From Rotaria sp. Silwood1 (taxonomy: Eukaryota; Rotifera; Eurotatoria; Philodinida; Philodinidae), in contig CAJNOP010000091.1 in the NCBI GenBank assembly GCA_905250075.1, forward strand, positions 577,019 to 641,018: a stretch of DNA of 64,000 nt, in the 5' to 3' direction. The notes beneath the pieces were generated by a model. The model searched no databases. It had not been told where the DNA came from and worked only from the letters and a program-made list of their open reading frames with translations. Positions 1 to 11,676 of the stretch are shown piece after piece. Position 1 is the first letter of the stretch. Each line of letters starts with the position of its first letter. The position numbers and the translations under genes were made by a program.

Positions 1-551
1 ATCATTGTTACGCAGACCAAATGGATGAAAGGCACAGGATCTAGTTGACTGATATATTGGAACCACTTTGTCTCTATGAGAAGTATATTTTGAATTCCAA
101 TGGTCCGTGGCTTGTTTGCTCTTTTTTCGTGAACTGCGTGGATGTGAAGCAGAGAAACCATGTGGACAACGAAACAGAGCTCTACTCATTCCAACTGCAA
201 AACACTTCTTCAATCGACAATAACGACATGATCGTCGGTTGTTTAGTTTGAGATTGCACTGACCATCGAACCCACACTTTTGTTTGCTCTGAAAAAACAT
301 AAATGAAATGAATCATTTGTAAAGGATAAAACATGACTGACCATATCATAATGTTCGTGACGACGGAAAAAAATTTTGCAAGAGGCACACGAAACAGCAC
401 CGAAATTCATTTGAGCTGGTCTGAATCCACAAATGACGCATTGATTATTTTCACAGGTTTTGCTAGTTATAATACGATTACAATCAATGTCGGTATGTTC
501 CATCAATGGAGAAGAAAAAGAATGAAACTTATTCGATCTACTAGTATTCAA
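1..551 (-). CDS. nuclear hormone receptor, DNA-binding domain (5' start uncertain, 3' end off the window)
   Basis: Two minus-strand exons, 551-342 and 288 to beyond position 1, are separated by a 53-bp intron (donor GTCAGT, acceptor TTTTTTCAG) and keep frame. The first exon encodes a C4 zinc finger, CVICG then CASCKIFFRR. The second encodes C-GFDGQ-C followed by RRSCRYCRLKKCFAVGM. These are the two zinc fingers and P-box region of nuclear receptor DNA-binding domains, which bind hormone-response elements in the nucleus. The P-box (CASCKIFF) differs from the common CxGCKxFF. The ligand-binding domain would lie left of the window. The start codon is unclear: an in-frame ATG lies in MEHTD before the first finger, but a TTTTAG acceptor at 564-565 allows an upstream exon. 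The family assignment is secure; subfamily and ligand are unknown. Confidence 0.85.
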
Positions 552-3500
552 TGAGAACTTACACTAAAAGAAAGAGGAAAACATGACATTTAGAGAAATT
601 AGGGTCTTTTGTGCACAATGTAAGACTTAGAAAGTCGAAGGAATCCATAAACATTTTTTCTTTTCCTACTGGGCTTTTGTCTTTTATCAGAAGACGCCAC
701 GAAGTTAATGGAAAAAGGAGTTAGATACAAGGTAGCATCGGAAATAATGCAAACTAGATGATGCTAAAAAAAAGTGAAGTTATTTTCTTTTTTGCGTTAT
801 ATTTTTTCTTTTCGTCAGACAAATAGTAGTTTTAACACAACCAATTATATGTACTATAGTAATAGACAGGAAAAGAAAGAGACAAGAGCTCTTCTGTTTT
901 TGAGTATATGGTAGAACAGAGAAAATCTTCTTTTCACAGCACGAACGACTTTTAAAAATGCCGGTACTTTCTCAGGTTGACGACATCACCCCACAATAGT
1001 CTCATATGTTAGTAAAAAAACAAAGCAACAAATAATTGATTCATTTCGAACATACAGCAGTGACACTGCACAGACAGATTTAGCGATATAACTCGCATCT
1101 CCAGTTGCAAACTGTCTCGTCTCTTTTAAATAGTAACGTGTGGGTATATATGAAGATCAAATGAACAGTCACACCTATATCACATCCAACCAATTTCTAA
1201 TTTAATTGACACATCACTGATAATTTCACATCACAGTTCCATATGTAATGATCAGTCTGGATCATTTACCTGATAAAGTAAAATGTAATAAGCAACTTTT
1301 CCCATTAACTAGTGACACAGCATTTTCCTTATGTTCGTAGGCGTACGTCCCTCATGAATCTTTTTTCGAAACAATATGTGTAAAGGTAATGAAATCTTGA
1401 GCGGTACCTATTTGGTAGTAAAATCTGTCTATTAAATTTAGCTCAAAAGGTAAATTTTTATTATCGACGAGATGCGTGTTGCTTTGATGAATTAATGCAG
1501 GTTGGAGAGATATCTATAATCGGCTAAAGTGATATAGTAATTTTTAAAATAAGAAAATTGATGAATGATTCAGTTTTCAATATTATTCTTTTAACAGAGA
1601 AAATATGCTATCAACAAAACTTTTAAAAAAAGTTTTTTTTATTTTTCATGGTAAAAAGAACTATTCATTATTTACTATCAAATAAAATGTGCTTTTTCTT
1701 CTTGTTCATTCAAGCAGTGAAATTAGGTACATTTTATTATAGAGAAACGGAAATTAATTCTATTATGGAGATTATTTTTAAAAATAGACTTAAGTCTTGC
1801 ATCCTCCTGAAAACTTTAGTCATTTTTAATTAAAGAATAAAGTTTCACTGCTTCTTTCATAGAGACTTAAATCATTTGTTTTGCTCTGTCATCATTACTA
1901 GAAACAAGCTAAATAAATCTAATGAAGTATTTGCGATTGTCGAATATTGATTACTTTTTATTTAATTAGAATAGAAGATTATATTACTTATTAATTTTTT
2001 TTGTACGATGCTAAGCAAGAAAAAAATTATAAATAATTATGATTATTCGAGAAAGGAATCGTTACTATGAATTGTATTCATAGTTTCATTATTTTGCTTA
2101 GTTTTTGTTGCTGTTACTGAAGCTGTTATTTTAATGCAATCAATTGCTCAACTTCGAGTGCATGAAAATGTTATTCACTCGATGACATTATACATTTGAA
2201 GATCTGTAAAAAAATTTTTTTTATAATAAGAATTAAATAATATTATCGTCTGAATAGAGAAGTATATAGAAAGAGATGAAAGTAAACAATAAGAATTTGT
2301 TGTTTTTTGTGTTCTTATTCATGCTCGTTGTTTTTCTATCTCATGCAATGTTATTCTACATCTTCTGTGAAATCGATAAATTTTCTATAGTTCAAACATG
2401 AAAACTTTCTAGATGATTGAAGTAAATAAAAATGCAAAAATTATTATAAAAACATTGATGTTTAATATTATGAATTGTTTCTATAAAAATCTTCTTTTCA
2501 TAATTGCAAGGAATTTTTTATAATGAAAGTAAAACTATTTTTCTGTATACTTGACATATCAAATTATGACTATAATTGGACAACATTACTTGGATAAGAT
2601 AATGACGTATTCTATAATTTTATGTAGATAAAATATTGTGTGAATGTTTAAGTATGTATGCGATAGAAATTCTCATTGTCATTCTAATTAGTTAATTTAA
2701 ATTAAGTAGCACCAATATCATAAATTGATTAAAATTGTTGACTGCTATGAATCAGTCAGGTGTAACAACAGAAGTTAAGTTTTCTTAATCAAATTAATGA
2801 GTAAAACTTTACCCGATTCACAGAGACTTTGTGAATGAGTATTGTATTTTTGAAAATAAATGAATAAACAATCATTTCTCATGAAATACACAAATATGTT
2901 GATGTGGTATTTTGATGTTGATGTGTTCATATATTTGTCTAAAACGAGGCCATTTCATTAAACGAATCGCAAGATTACTTAAATAGTATCCTATTGACTT
3001 GATTGTTTCTACTATTATCATCCAGTCAGTTATTTTACATAATACTTCATTATACTTGAAGAATATAACAAAAGACAGGAGTGCATAAGAATATATTTCG
3101 ATGCATTTTAATTTTCAAGGTGCAAACTAACTCTGTCATATATCGGAATAAAAGATCATCGACCTATCCCTACATGGCAAGGTTACAAACTTAAAAATGA
3201 AAAAAAAAATTTGATTCCAGCATTTTAAAGAGAACCGGTTTTATTTTTAAGCAGCATTAAATAATTTGAACACACGAAATCTTGTTTAGAATAGATAACT
3301 CAAAAGATTGTGTAATAAATGATAGTGAAACACATTGTCCAACAAGAATCAATTAACAGAAAATGTTTCTTCAATATTTTTATTAATCGGTCGGATACAA
3401 AGCATTCTTTAAAACTCTGACCTTCGTAGAAATGTTACATGTCAATGAGCCCAAATGCGGCATTCAAAAACCATGGTTTTCTTTCTGGATAAAATTCTTC

Positions 3501-4389
3501 AAACAAACTTGCATCATTTTGAGTGTACATCATTTAATACAGAACTCAATGCTATTGATAAATATCTGGTTGCTTTTAAATCTTTTTTACTTTCATTTGG
3601 ATCCTTTGATATTGTCATTTATGAAAAATAGATGTAACAATGTAGAAAAAAAATGAAATTCCGCTACACTTAGACACACTCATATACAACTTGATTATGT
3701 TACTTATGATAGTTATGTTCACTTTGCTTTATTTATATAAAATCTCAGTTATTTTTTTATTTAGACATAATTAGATAGCGTATCAATGGCTCTACCGAAC
3801 TATATACCTTTTATTTGATTTATTGTACATGTTGTCTAAAAACTTGATATACTTCAAGAAGAAGTATAACGGAACTTTTATACGTTCATATTTCATTGTG
3901 ACTGGATTTGCTCATCATGAAAATTACTTTAGATGACAGAGATTCATCAAGCTAGAAAGTGTAGAAAATATAAAACAAAACAGATGCAAGCTGAGAGAGA
4001 AAATTAAATTTTATTTTTTAAATTTAGACCATATTTAAATTTATGCAAAAACCAAGTTTAACAGATGGAACAGATTAAATGGCTGCATTTTACATTGCAA
4101 TTTTCAATCACTTGATACGTTGTCTTACAAAAAAAACAGATATTGCACAAGATACAATGCGAAAAGCATTACAATTTACAGAAAAACGCTTATATTATAA
4201 TTGCACTTTTTGTTTTCAAAACGAACAAATTCTGAGTGACCCAATTTCGACGGTACGAAGAGTCATTTGTTAGTACTTTTACATCAATTAATGAATCATA
4301 GTTTTAGCTCTATCTCATTGAACATTGTTGGTGATAATGTTCAGCACGCAATGATTTAGAATTAGAACATTGAGGTCCGAGCTGTTTGA

Positions 4390-4765
4390 TGGCTGTCTGT
4401 GACTGCTAATGAATTTTGCGACATTTTTTCACACATTACCAATGATTCCGGATGTGTACGCGATGTGGTGTTGTCTTGTTGCTAGACAAAGTTGTCTCCC
4501 AACAATGATTCACCTTTAGATTGTGCACATGAAAAAACAAATTCAATATCATTCTCATTAAATATTATATCAGCAAGTTCACAAATATTTGAAGACGTAA
4601 GGTTATTTTTAGAAGCCCCGAAACACATTTTAATTTTTTTTTCAGTACTTAAATGTTTGGTTTATGCCACCTTGTTCATCTCGCAGTATAGGCACGTTCA
4701 ACTCAAAAGTAGTTTTATCAGTTAATAAAATTGTTTTGAATCGATGGAATAAGAAAGTGAATTGA
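4390..4765 (+). pseudogene. eroded coding-like exon pair, function unknown
   Basis: A reading frame from about 4390 to a donor-like GTAAGG at about 4597 is interrupted only by one TAG at 4483-4485. It joins in phase to a second frame starting after TTTTTTCAG at 4646 and ending in TGA at 4763-4765. The implied peptide has a normal amino-acid mix (for example WFMPPCSSRS near the start of the second part) rather than the K/N/I/F bias of random AT-rich DNA. I do not recognise a family. It is either a gene remnant or chance. Confidence 0.3.
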
Positions 4766-6550
4766 TCATTTATCAAAAATATACTCATGTCCATAATGGA
4801 ATTAATAAATCCAATGAAAAAATATTTAATTTGATAGAGAAACAAATGATCTATTCTTTTATAGATAAATCAAAAAATGTTCAATACTCAAATGAATATT
4901 AGTTATCGAAAAAGTTTACCGCGAAACAATCTCAAAATTGCTAAATAAAAACAAAAAAATTTTTAGTCACTTCTCGAAATTTATGAAATTTTTAAACAAC
5001 ACGCAAAAAATAAATCAAGTAAAAAGTCTAGGGTTCACTGAAGTAAGTCATACTCTATCCAAATATGTTTGAATGAGACATTTACCATTCCGTACTAAAA
5101 ACGAACATAATCAAAACACGCTTGCAGCTGTGAAAATCAAGGCATAAAGTCGTAAAATTTTACTTGCAGATAAGAGAAGAAGTAATTATACAATAAATTA
5201 AGCATTTTTTTAATCGAATTTTTTTATCTATTCTTGAGAAGATTCACTTCTAAAAATTTTTATCAAAAAACAGTCGCAGAAAACATTGTTAGTCGTTCAT
5301 GAAACTATCTACTTCTTTGTGCTTATTCCAAAGATGATATTTTTTTTAAAGTGAAATTAGTATTTTTCGACTTGAATAGTATTCAATATTAGTCTACAAA
5401 GTTAGGATCTTCAGTATTAGGAAGTGAACTAAGGATTTTGTTATGTGATCCATTTTTCAGATAATAAAAAGTCATGCATTTTGTACAGCTTGAAAAGTTA
5501 CATCAAAAACAAAGTGAATTTAAGTAGGAAGGATGTTTCATTAAGACAATAATTGAACCACAAATGAAATATATATGGGTACTTTAGAAACGCAATATTA
5601 GCTATGCAATATTTATTTTGAGTCTAGTAGATTGAAAGCATTATTTCGGATGAATAGTTCTATTATGAAATATCATCTTTAACAAAGAGCTGTCAAGATA
5701 ATTTTAAATAATTCTCTACCTTTATTGGTTTCCAGTCAGATTAATGCTCACATTACTTTCTATTTTCAGTAGCTAACTGCCCACTTAGTATATCTGGAAG
5801 ATATGTCCTGTTTAAACCTGAAATTGAATCAAAATCACTTGACTTTAACATGAAAATGAACAGAAACTAATAAATTTCCGCTCAATATATAACTCAATTA
5901 GATTAGACCTTGAAAATCAACACGACATCCCCGTGATTTAAAATTAAAGCTGAAGTGGTACATGTAGTAGTATTCACTCATTGTTGAACAATTAATTATT
6001 GCAATAAACTGATTCTTCTCATCTTGTGTAGCTCAAATTCTGAAATAATTATTTCAAGAAATTTAATTATATGTGAAAATTGTCATGTATTTATGTTATA
6101 TATGAGTCACAAAGACATAAAGGTTTTCAAATTCATACGACTTCATGAGCTGATTGCAATAAAACTAGGTATTTTTTCTTCGATACAAAGTTACATGGCA
6201 ATGACAGAGAATATTCAAGAAACATTTATACCTCAGTATTGAGTTTCGTGGTTTCTGTTCTATAGAAACCATGGTCAAATCTCATTTGAAGAGCATTTTT
6301 TCATGATTAAAATTTTTTGTCGGATTGAAGTAAATGTATGATATAATGACAGCAGAGAATCAATAACGTAACAGAGCTTCAAATTTTGTTTTTGTAAATA
6401 ATCAGATTCGGAATTTCTTCAAATGCATCTCAATGCGTGTGATGATAAATGACATCAGAACATGTTTGTACTTGAATGCGTTCATACACCTTAAAACATT
6501 GCATTTTACATATAGCCAAACGTATCACAAACAAATGAAAGCGTTTAGAC

Positions 6551-6712
6551 ATGTTTCAATCAAAAACACTTCCACACGCATTTCAAATTACACTAGATAA
6601 AAAAAGCAAGCATGAATTAGAACAACTACACTTTATTGTAGATTGGTATAAGAAACGGATTCGTAGTATTTATCTTCATCACCCTCTTTATATATATTCT
6701 TCTATCTAGACA
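6551..6712 (+). other. short open frame just upstream of the IF1-like exon
   Basis: This frame of about 50 codons starts with ATG and contains charged stretches such as DKKSKHELEQ and VDWYKKR. It ends in AT-rich sequence shortly before the IF1-like exon. It could be another eroded exon of the same remnant, but no homology is evident to me. Confidence 0.2.
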
Positions 6713-6754
6713 ATAATATTATTTTATGTGTATTATAAATAAAATATTTTTCAG

Positions 6755-6910
6755 ATCTTCAATTAAAGATGCAATGTCATCGAGTGAACAAAATTCGCAT
6801 TTGAGAGAACAAACTGGTTCTATTGGTCAAGTAGATGGAGCATTTAGTAAATAAGATTGTATAGCTCAAAATGCTTATTTTCATGCACAAGAAGCTGACC
6901 AATTAGCTTT
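6755..6910 (+). pseudogene. ATPase inhibitory factor 1 (IF1)-like exon with a premature stop
   Basis: After a good acceptor (ATTTTTCAG) the frame encodes a segment with GSIGQVDGAF, then AQNAYFHAQEADQLAL. It closes at a donor GTAAGA at 6911. This matches the inhibitory core of mitochondrial ATPase inhibitor IF1, which has GSI..GGAF.KRE...E.YFR.Q..EQL. IF1 binds the F1-ATPase and blocks ATP hydrolysis when respiration fails. One TAA at 6852-6854 replaces the position right after the GAF-K motif, where functional IF1 has Arg or Lys, and acidic residues of the core are changed. Intact splice signals with a single stop suggest a recently silenced or processed-down copy. No downstream coiled-coil exon was identified. 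Confidence 0.55.
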
Positions 6911-6911
6911 G

Positions 6912-9496
6912 TAAGAAAAAAGTTGTGAAGCTTTCAATTTCTAAGTAAAAAATAAATAGATCATCCAATTGTTGGTATTAGTCATGTACACTTTTAGTAT
7001 ACTTATCAGAATAGAATTTATTTACGTATATCTATATAATACAATGTACCTAGTTTAACTGCTTCAATAAGAAAAAAAGCACTTTCTATCTCATAACGAC
7101 TAATCAATATTTCTTCATACAATGGAGAATTTTTTTTTCTAAGGTGATTTGTTGGCGTCATTTTTTGTCAACAGAACCATGTTGAGAATCACACATGAAT
7201 CAGTTTTTCTTGTTCTAAAAAATTCTGTTACTCAGACAGATACTGCATCGTGCTTAACGAAAAATACTTCAAAAATAGTTATTAAGAGAAAATAACTTTG
7301 CAAGATTACATATATTTCATCGGTTCTTATCTTAGTGTACTATTACCAAGAACTTTCCAAGCTAGAAGACACTTTGAAAAGATTTAATTAATGAAATAAA
7401 AAATACCGAGAAATGTTATCTCAGTTTATACAACAAAAAGAAATTCATAATATAAAAAATAATAGGTTCAATGAAAACAAAAAAAAAGAAATTGAAAAAT
7501 CTCACTTATCTTTATCAAATGTGAATTAAGATCAAGCAAACTTTGACTTCAATTTTCAATCAACATCAAAAACACAATGCAGTGTTTTTTAGTTTATTCA
7601 ACGAACTTGAAATTGTTGCATAATTCATAGATCTATTAGAATAGAAAAAAAAACTACCAAATAACACTATATAGATCAAACATATTATCATATCGTTATA
7701 TATATCTGTTTGAAATAAAAATTAATAGATCTTTTCAATACTCATCGCAAAGTAGAGGGTAGTTTTTTCTACAAACTAATCAAAATCATTATTATTTATC
7801 ATAGTTAATCTCTAGTACTTTCTTAGTATATGTGAACAAAGCAAAATATTGAAAGTGTTTGATAGTAATGTGATTTTTGTCATTATTGCATTTGTTCTTT
7901 GATAATACATCAAATAATTGAGTCTAATTTTTTGTATAACATTTACACAGAATATTTCTTCAAATATATCTCAATTTCGAACAATATTCGATCAACGTTT
8001 TAATTCCAAATATATATTTCTAATAATTTTACAATAGATGTCTTAGACAACTATGTTTTCATTTTAAATGGAATTTTTCTTTAGATACTTGTACAGTTTA
8101 TGTCATTACAAATGATGATTGAGAAATATATGAGAATCGATTTTCTTTTCTTCCAACGAAATATTAATTAATTAGTGAACAAAAAAAATTAAGAAAAGAA
8201 AAATGAGCAAAAAAATCTTGTTGCCGCAGCTACTTTGGGGCTAAAAGAGCTCATATGTTTTATCTACTTTCATTAGATTAATCCACAATGCGTTACGTGT
8301 AGAGTCACTTCCCGAGCATTTCATTTTCACATTCCATTTTTTTCTTGATTTGACATCATTAGTGTTTTAATCTTTGCAAATAAGTCTGTTGTACATATTC
8401 TGTATATTTACAGTCAATCTCTACACATTATTATGTATCCGAAAAAGCTCACAAACACTGATGCTGATTGTTTCACAAAGTTTTGATTTGTTCAATTCAC
8501 ACCTTTTATATTGACTATACGACAACTGTTTCAAATATATGTATAACTTCAAATTATATTTGACAGTCTGAATGTAGATGTTTTTTTCGTCTGCAAAAAG
8601 AAAAAACATACACCATTTAAAACATTCACAAAGTTATTATCAAAAAGTTGTCATACATGAAAAAAATAGAAGACCCAAAATAGTAAAATATGGCGCTTTT
8701 CGTTCTTTCGCATAAATGTCAAAAATCAATTTTTAAATAAACAATTGCAGCTTTCTCTCTTTCTTTTACAGACTGAAACCAATTAAGATGGATTTTTCAA
8801 TTTCATAATAAATTCAAGAGAATCAAAGTGCCTTTTTATGTTTTCCAAAATAATGTGTTAGTCAATTTCGGTAGATTTTACAACATTTGTACTAGATAAG
8901 AAAACATTTTTTTTTCATTTAGTTGTCCTCGAAAGAGAATCCGGAAAGTAAAGGGGACCTATTAATCATAATTGAAACTCTTTGTGATTCTCTCAAAATT
9001 TTACAAAATATTCACCATTATCCTGAACGGCATCTTAAATATATAAATAGTTGAGATAATAGCGAAGTGCGTTAAAGCAATTTTGAAAAGCCATTCAAGT
9101 AGTAGGAAATAGAGTGCATTAGCTAAACTACAGAAATAGCAGCTATCCTATGTGAGATTAAAATTGACTGTATTGTTTATGCTTAGATTGAAATTGTTTG
9201 AGACCGACTAATATAGACAGATCGTGTAAATCATTAAAGCTGTCAATATGAATTTACTAGGCATGTTCGCTAAAGTGATGACTTTTATTGAATAAAAGAA
9301 AAAGTAGGCTACAATGAAATTGTTTCGTGTTCTTTTTTCGACTACAGCGTCTGCATAATTAATAATGTATGTCAATAGTGTTCTAGACAGTTTTACTTAA
9401 TGGAATATAGATCGATTGTTAATCTGAACTTTCCCAGTTTGGAATACTTTCCGTCACTGCTTCACCGAAAAGACGGGAATTATGCTGGTCGATAAT
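6912..9496. other. AT-rich intergenic DNA, nothing recognised
   Basis: No open frame here shows a recognisable domain. The sequence is dominated by A/T runs and short frames on both strands. Confidence 0.6.
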
Positions 9497-10517
9497 CTAT
9501 TTCAGTTGTGATTCATCAGGATAATGACCACCCATCGCTTTCAGTTGCATTACAATGCGTGCAAGAATTTCACTATCTTGCAGGTGCATTTTAAACTGGA
9601 CTTCATCGAATATTTCATTATTCAAATAGTAGAACTTGAGTGTATCGACATGCAGCTGCCTTTGAGAAAACTCAGCCTGTTTTTCTTTTGGCAGAACACG
9701 AATATTCGATGGTGTCTCAACCAAACTATGGCGAACATGTTCGATAGTAATGGTGATAGTTCGTGTCGCATTTTGCTTCTGAGTTGTAGCAGTCTCGAAT
9801 TCAGGTAGTACTTGTGCCTCCTTATGGCAACAACAGCAAACATTTTTCATACAGCACAATTTCAGTTTTCCATAGCAGCCTAGTTCTTCTGACGGCGTAG
9901 TCTTGCATTGAGCAGTCTTCTTTTGTTCAACTGCCTTTTTAACTCCACTTGATACTTTGATTGAGACAATATCTTCAACCGGAATTATTTGAATGTCCTC
10001 TTCCAGTCCAACTTTCAATTCTAATTTTTCACTGGCGCCTGTTAACACAGTAGTATTTCTATTCCTTTCCATTACAGAACCACTTGAGGCGCCCGTTGTA
10101 CGAAGGATACGATGTTCTGTGTGCACATTTTGCATAGTTTTATGCCATGTATGCACAGCAAGGATAGGACAGATGTATCCATTGTTGTCAGTCCGAACGC
10201 CTATAAACAAGAACAAAAATCTAATGTGAGCTTTGGATCTTATTCAATCAACGCAATGTATCAACTTCATTATCATGCATACCCTTCTATACTTGCATAT
10301 GAATTAAAAATTCGCATCAACCTATGATGTTAAGGATCCCAAGACAATGAGAAACAATACATACCGTGATATTTCGGTGAAAATTCGACACTATTATTTC
10401 AAAAGTCGATAATACTTCGACAGATATTCTATGAAAGTGTTACCAAAAACAAAATACTTACCATGTCTTACGATTTCCAATTCTGTCGATCCTAACCACC
10501 AACAATCAATCAGAAAA
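9497..10517 (-). CDS. uncharacterised cysteine-containing protein, 3' exons (5' part unresolved)
   Basis: The last exon (10200-9497) follows a TTTATAG acceptor. It joins in phase, completing a GGC glycine codon, to a 56-nt exon at 10517-10462 that ends in a consensus GTAAGT donor. The joined protein reads ...CWWLGSTELEIVRHG then VRTDNNGYICPILAVHTW. Further on come a Cys cluster (CCMKNVCCCC) and a conserved-looking C-terminal block of about 90 residues (TITITIEHVRHS to the stop). Codon use is balanced and much less AT-biased than in UBR4. I do not recognise a Pfam-type domain. The cysteine cluster could be a palmitoylation or metal site. Upstream exons probably continue to the right; a plausible first exon is at 13492-13366, with an hAT-type MITE between. 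Confidence 0.65.
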
Positions 10518-10551
10518 CTGTGTCATTGAAAGATCGTATTTCATAGATCAT

Positions 10552-10559
10552 ATGCTCAC
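10552..10559. repeat. 8-bp target site duplication, left copy
   Basis: ATGCTCAC directly before the element, repeated exactly at 11276-11283. Confidence 0.85.
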
Positions 10560-11275
10560 CAGAGATGGGACCGGTTCGGTTTTTAACCGAACCGAACCGA
10601 CCGACCGTAACCGAAATCGGTTCGGTTGGAGATTTTTAGAGAATTCGGTCGGTTACGTTCGGTTCGGTTAGAGACTTTTTCGGTTACGGTCGGTTCGGTT
10701 AAAAATTTTTAAAAATTCGGTCGGTTATGTTCGGTTCGGTTAGAAAGAATCAACATAATCGTTTCATTTGAGTTCAATGGACTTTTTCAGTGAAACATAA
10801 GAAGAAAAAAGAATATAATCGTACAACAACTAGCTGTTGCTCGCAACGCGGATTATCTCACATATTTTTAAAATTTGCCCTGAGAGGTAAGGAAGTTATA
10901 ACACAGTAAGAAGATCCAATAAATAATCTTTATTCTTTGCTTTCTCTAAGTGTTCATTATTTTTAGTTGCTATTATTTGATTTGTTGTTGCTAATTTATA
11001 AAGCACTAATACCCTAACTAAAATAAGCTAAACTTCGCTTTCTCTAAACTCGGTTCGATTACGAAATTTTTGAAATTCGGTCGGTTACATTCGGTTCGGT
11101 TAGAGATTTTTAAATATTCGGTCGGTTACATTCGGTTCGGTTAGAGATTTTTTCGGTTACGGTCGGTTCGGTTAGAAATTTTAAAAAATTCGGTCGGTTA
11201 CGTTCGGTTCGGTTAGAGATTTTTTCGGTTACGGTCGGTTCGGTTTGGCAAAAATGCCAACCGATCCCACCTCTG
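10560..11275. mobile_element. non-autonomous hAT-type MITE (716 bp) filled with CGGTT minisatellite
   Basis: The ends are imperfect terminal inverted repeats, CAGAGATGGGACCGGTT on the left and the complement of CAGAGGTGGGATCGGTT on the right. An identical 8-bp duplication (ATGCTCAC) flanks the element. CAGAG-type ends with an 8-bp duplication are the signature of the hAT superfamily. The interior carries two blocks (about 10567-10745 and 11048-11252) of degenerate repeats of about 30 bp built from CGGTTCGGTTAGAGA and CGGTCGGTTACG. Between them lies about 300 bp of AT-rich sequence. There is no transposase frame, so it would need a transposase supplied in trans. It lies between candidate exons of the minus-strand gene. 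Confidence 0.85.
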
Positions 11276-11283
11276 ATGCTCAC
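11276..11283. repeat. 8-bp target site duplication, right copy
   Basis: ATGCTCAC, identical to the left copy. Confidence 0.85.
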
Positions 11284-11466
11284 GATCAATCATTATTTCA
11301 AAACAAGGAGAAGCTATTTCAACACACACGTTCCTCAAAATTGATAATTTGAAAGAAAGAAACAAAAACACCGCATTTGAAAATCTAGTAGGATGTAAAC
11401 GTAATTCATAACCTATAGGTCATGTGAAAAGAAACTTTCGTATAGAAGAGATGATTGAAGACCCGT

Positions 11467-11676
11467 TCATGTCCCGGTTACTATAAGCTTATAATTATCA
11501 GCTTTTCCAGAAGGCTTGATCTTCAAAGATAAGTGGTTAGAAGAAGTTAGGTAGACAGCGTTGTCTTTGTCAGTTTCTTTAAGAATATTATGCAGCAATT
11601 GTAGGATGAGTCTAAGATTGCTGGCATACATATGGCTCAAAAATGTCGGATGAATTCGACATATCCCGGCTAACAT
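11467..11676 (-). other. coding-like open frame, candidate internal exon
   Basis: A 69-codon minus-strand frame contains a helix-like segment (LRLILQLLHNILKE) followed by a charged, soluble segment. Its base composition resembles the nearby 9.5-10.5 kb gene. It may be an exon of that gene, but I could not find a splice path that keeps the frame. No domain is recognised. Confidence 0.3.

Larger units (their letters stand above)
564..6754. other. AT-rich intergenic DNA without recognisable intact genes
   Basis: Only short open frames without recognisable domains or consistent splice structure are visible here, apart from the eroded exon pair noted separately near 4.4-4.8 kb. Runs of A and T are frequent. 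A 64-codon frame at 4079-4273 and a 72-codon frame at 6024-6242 show no motif I recognise. Confidence 0.6.
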
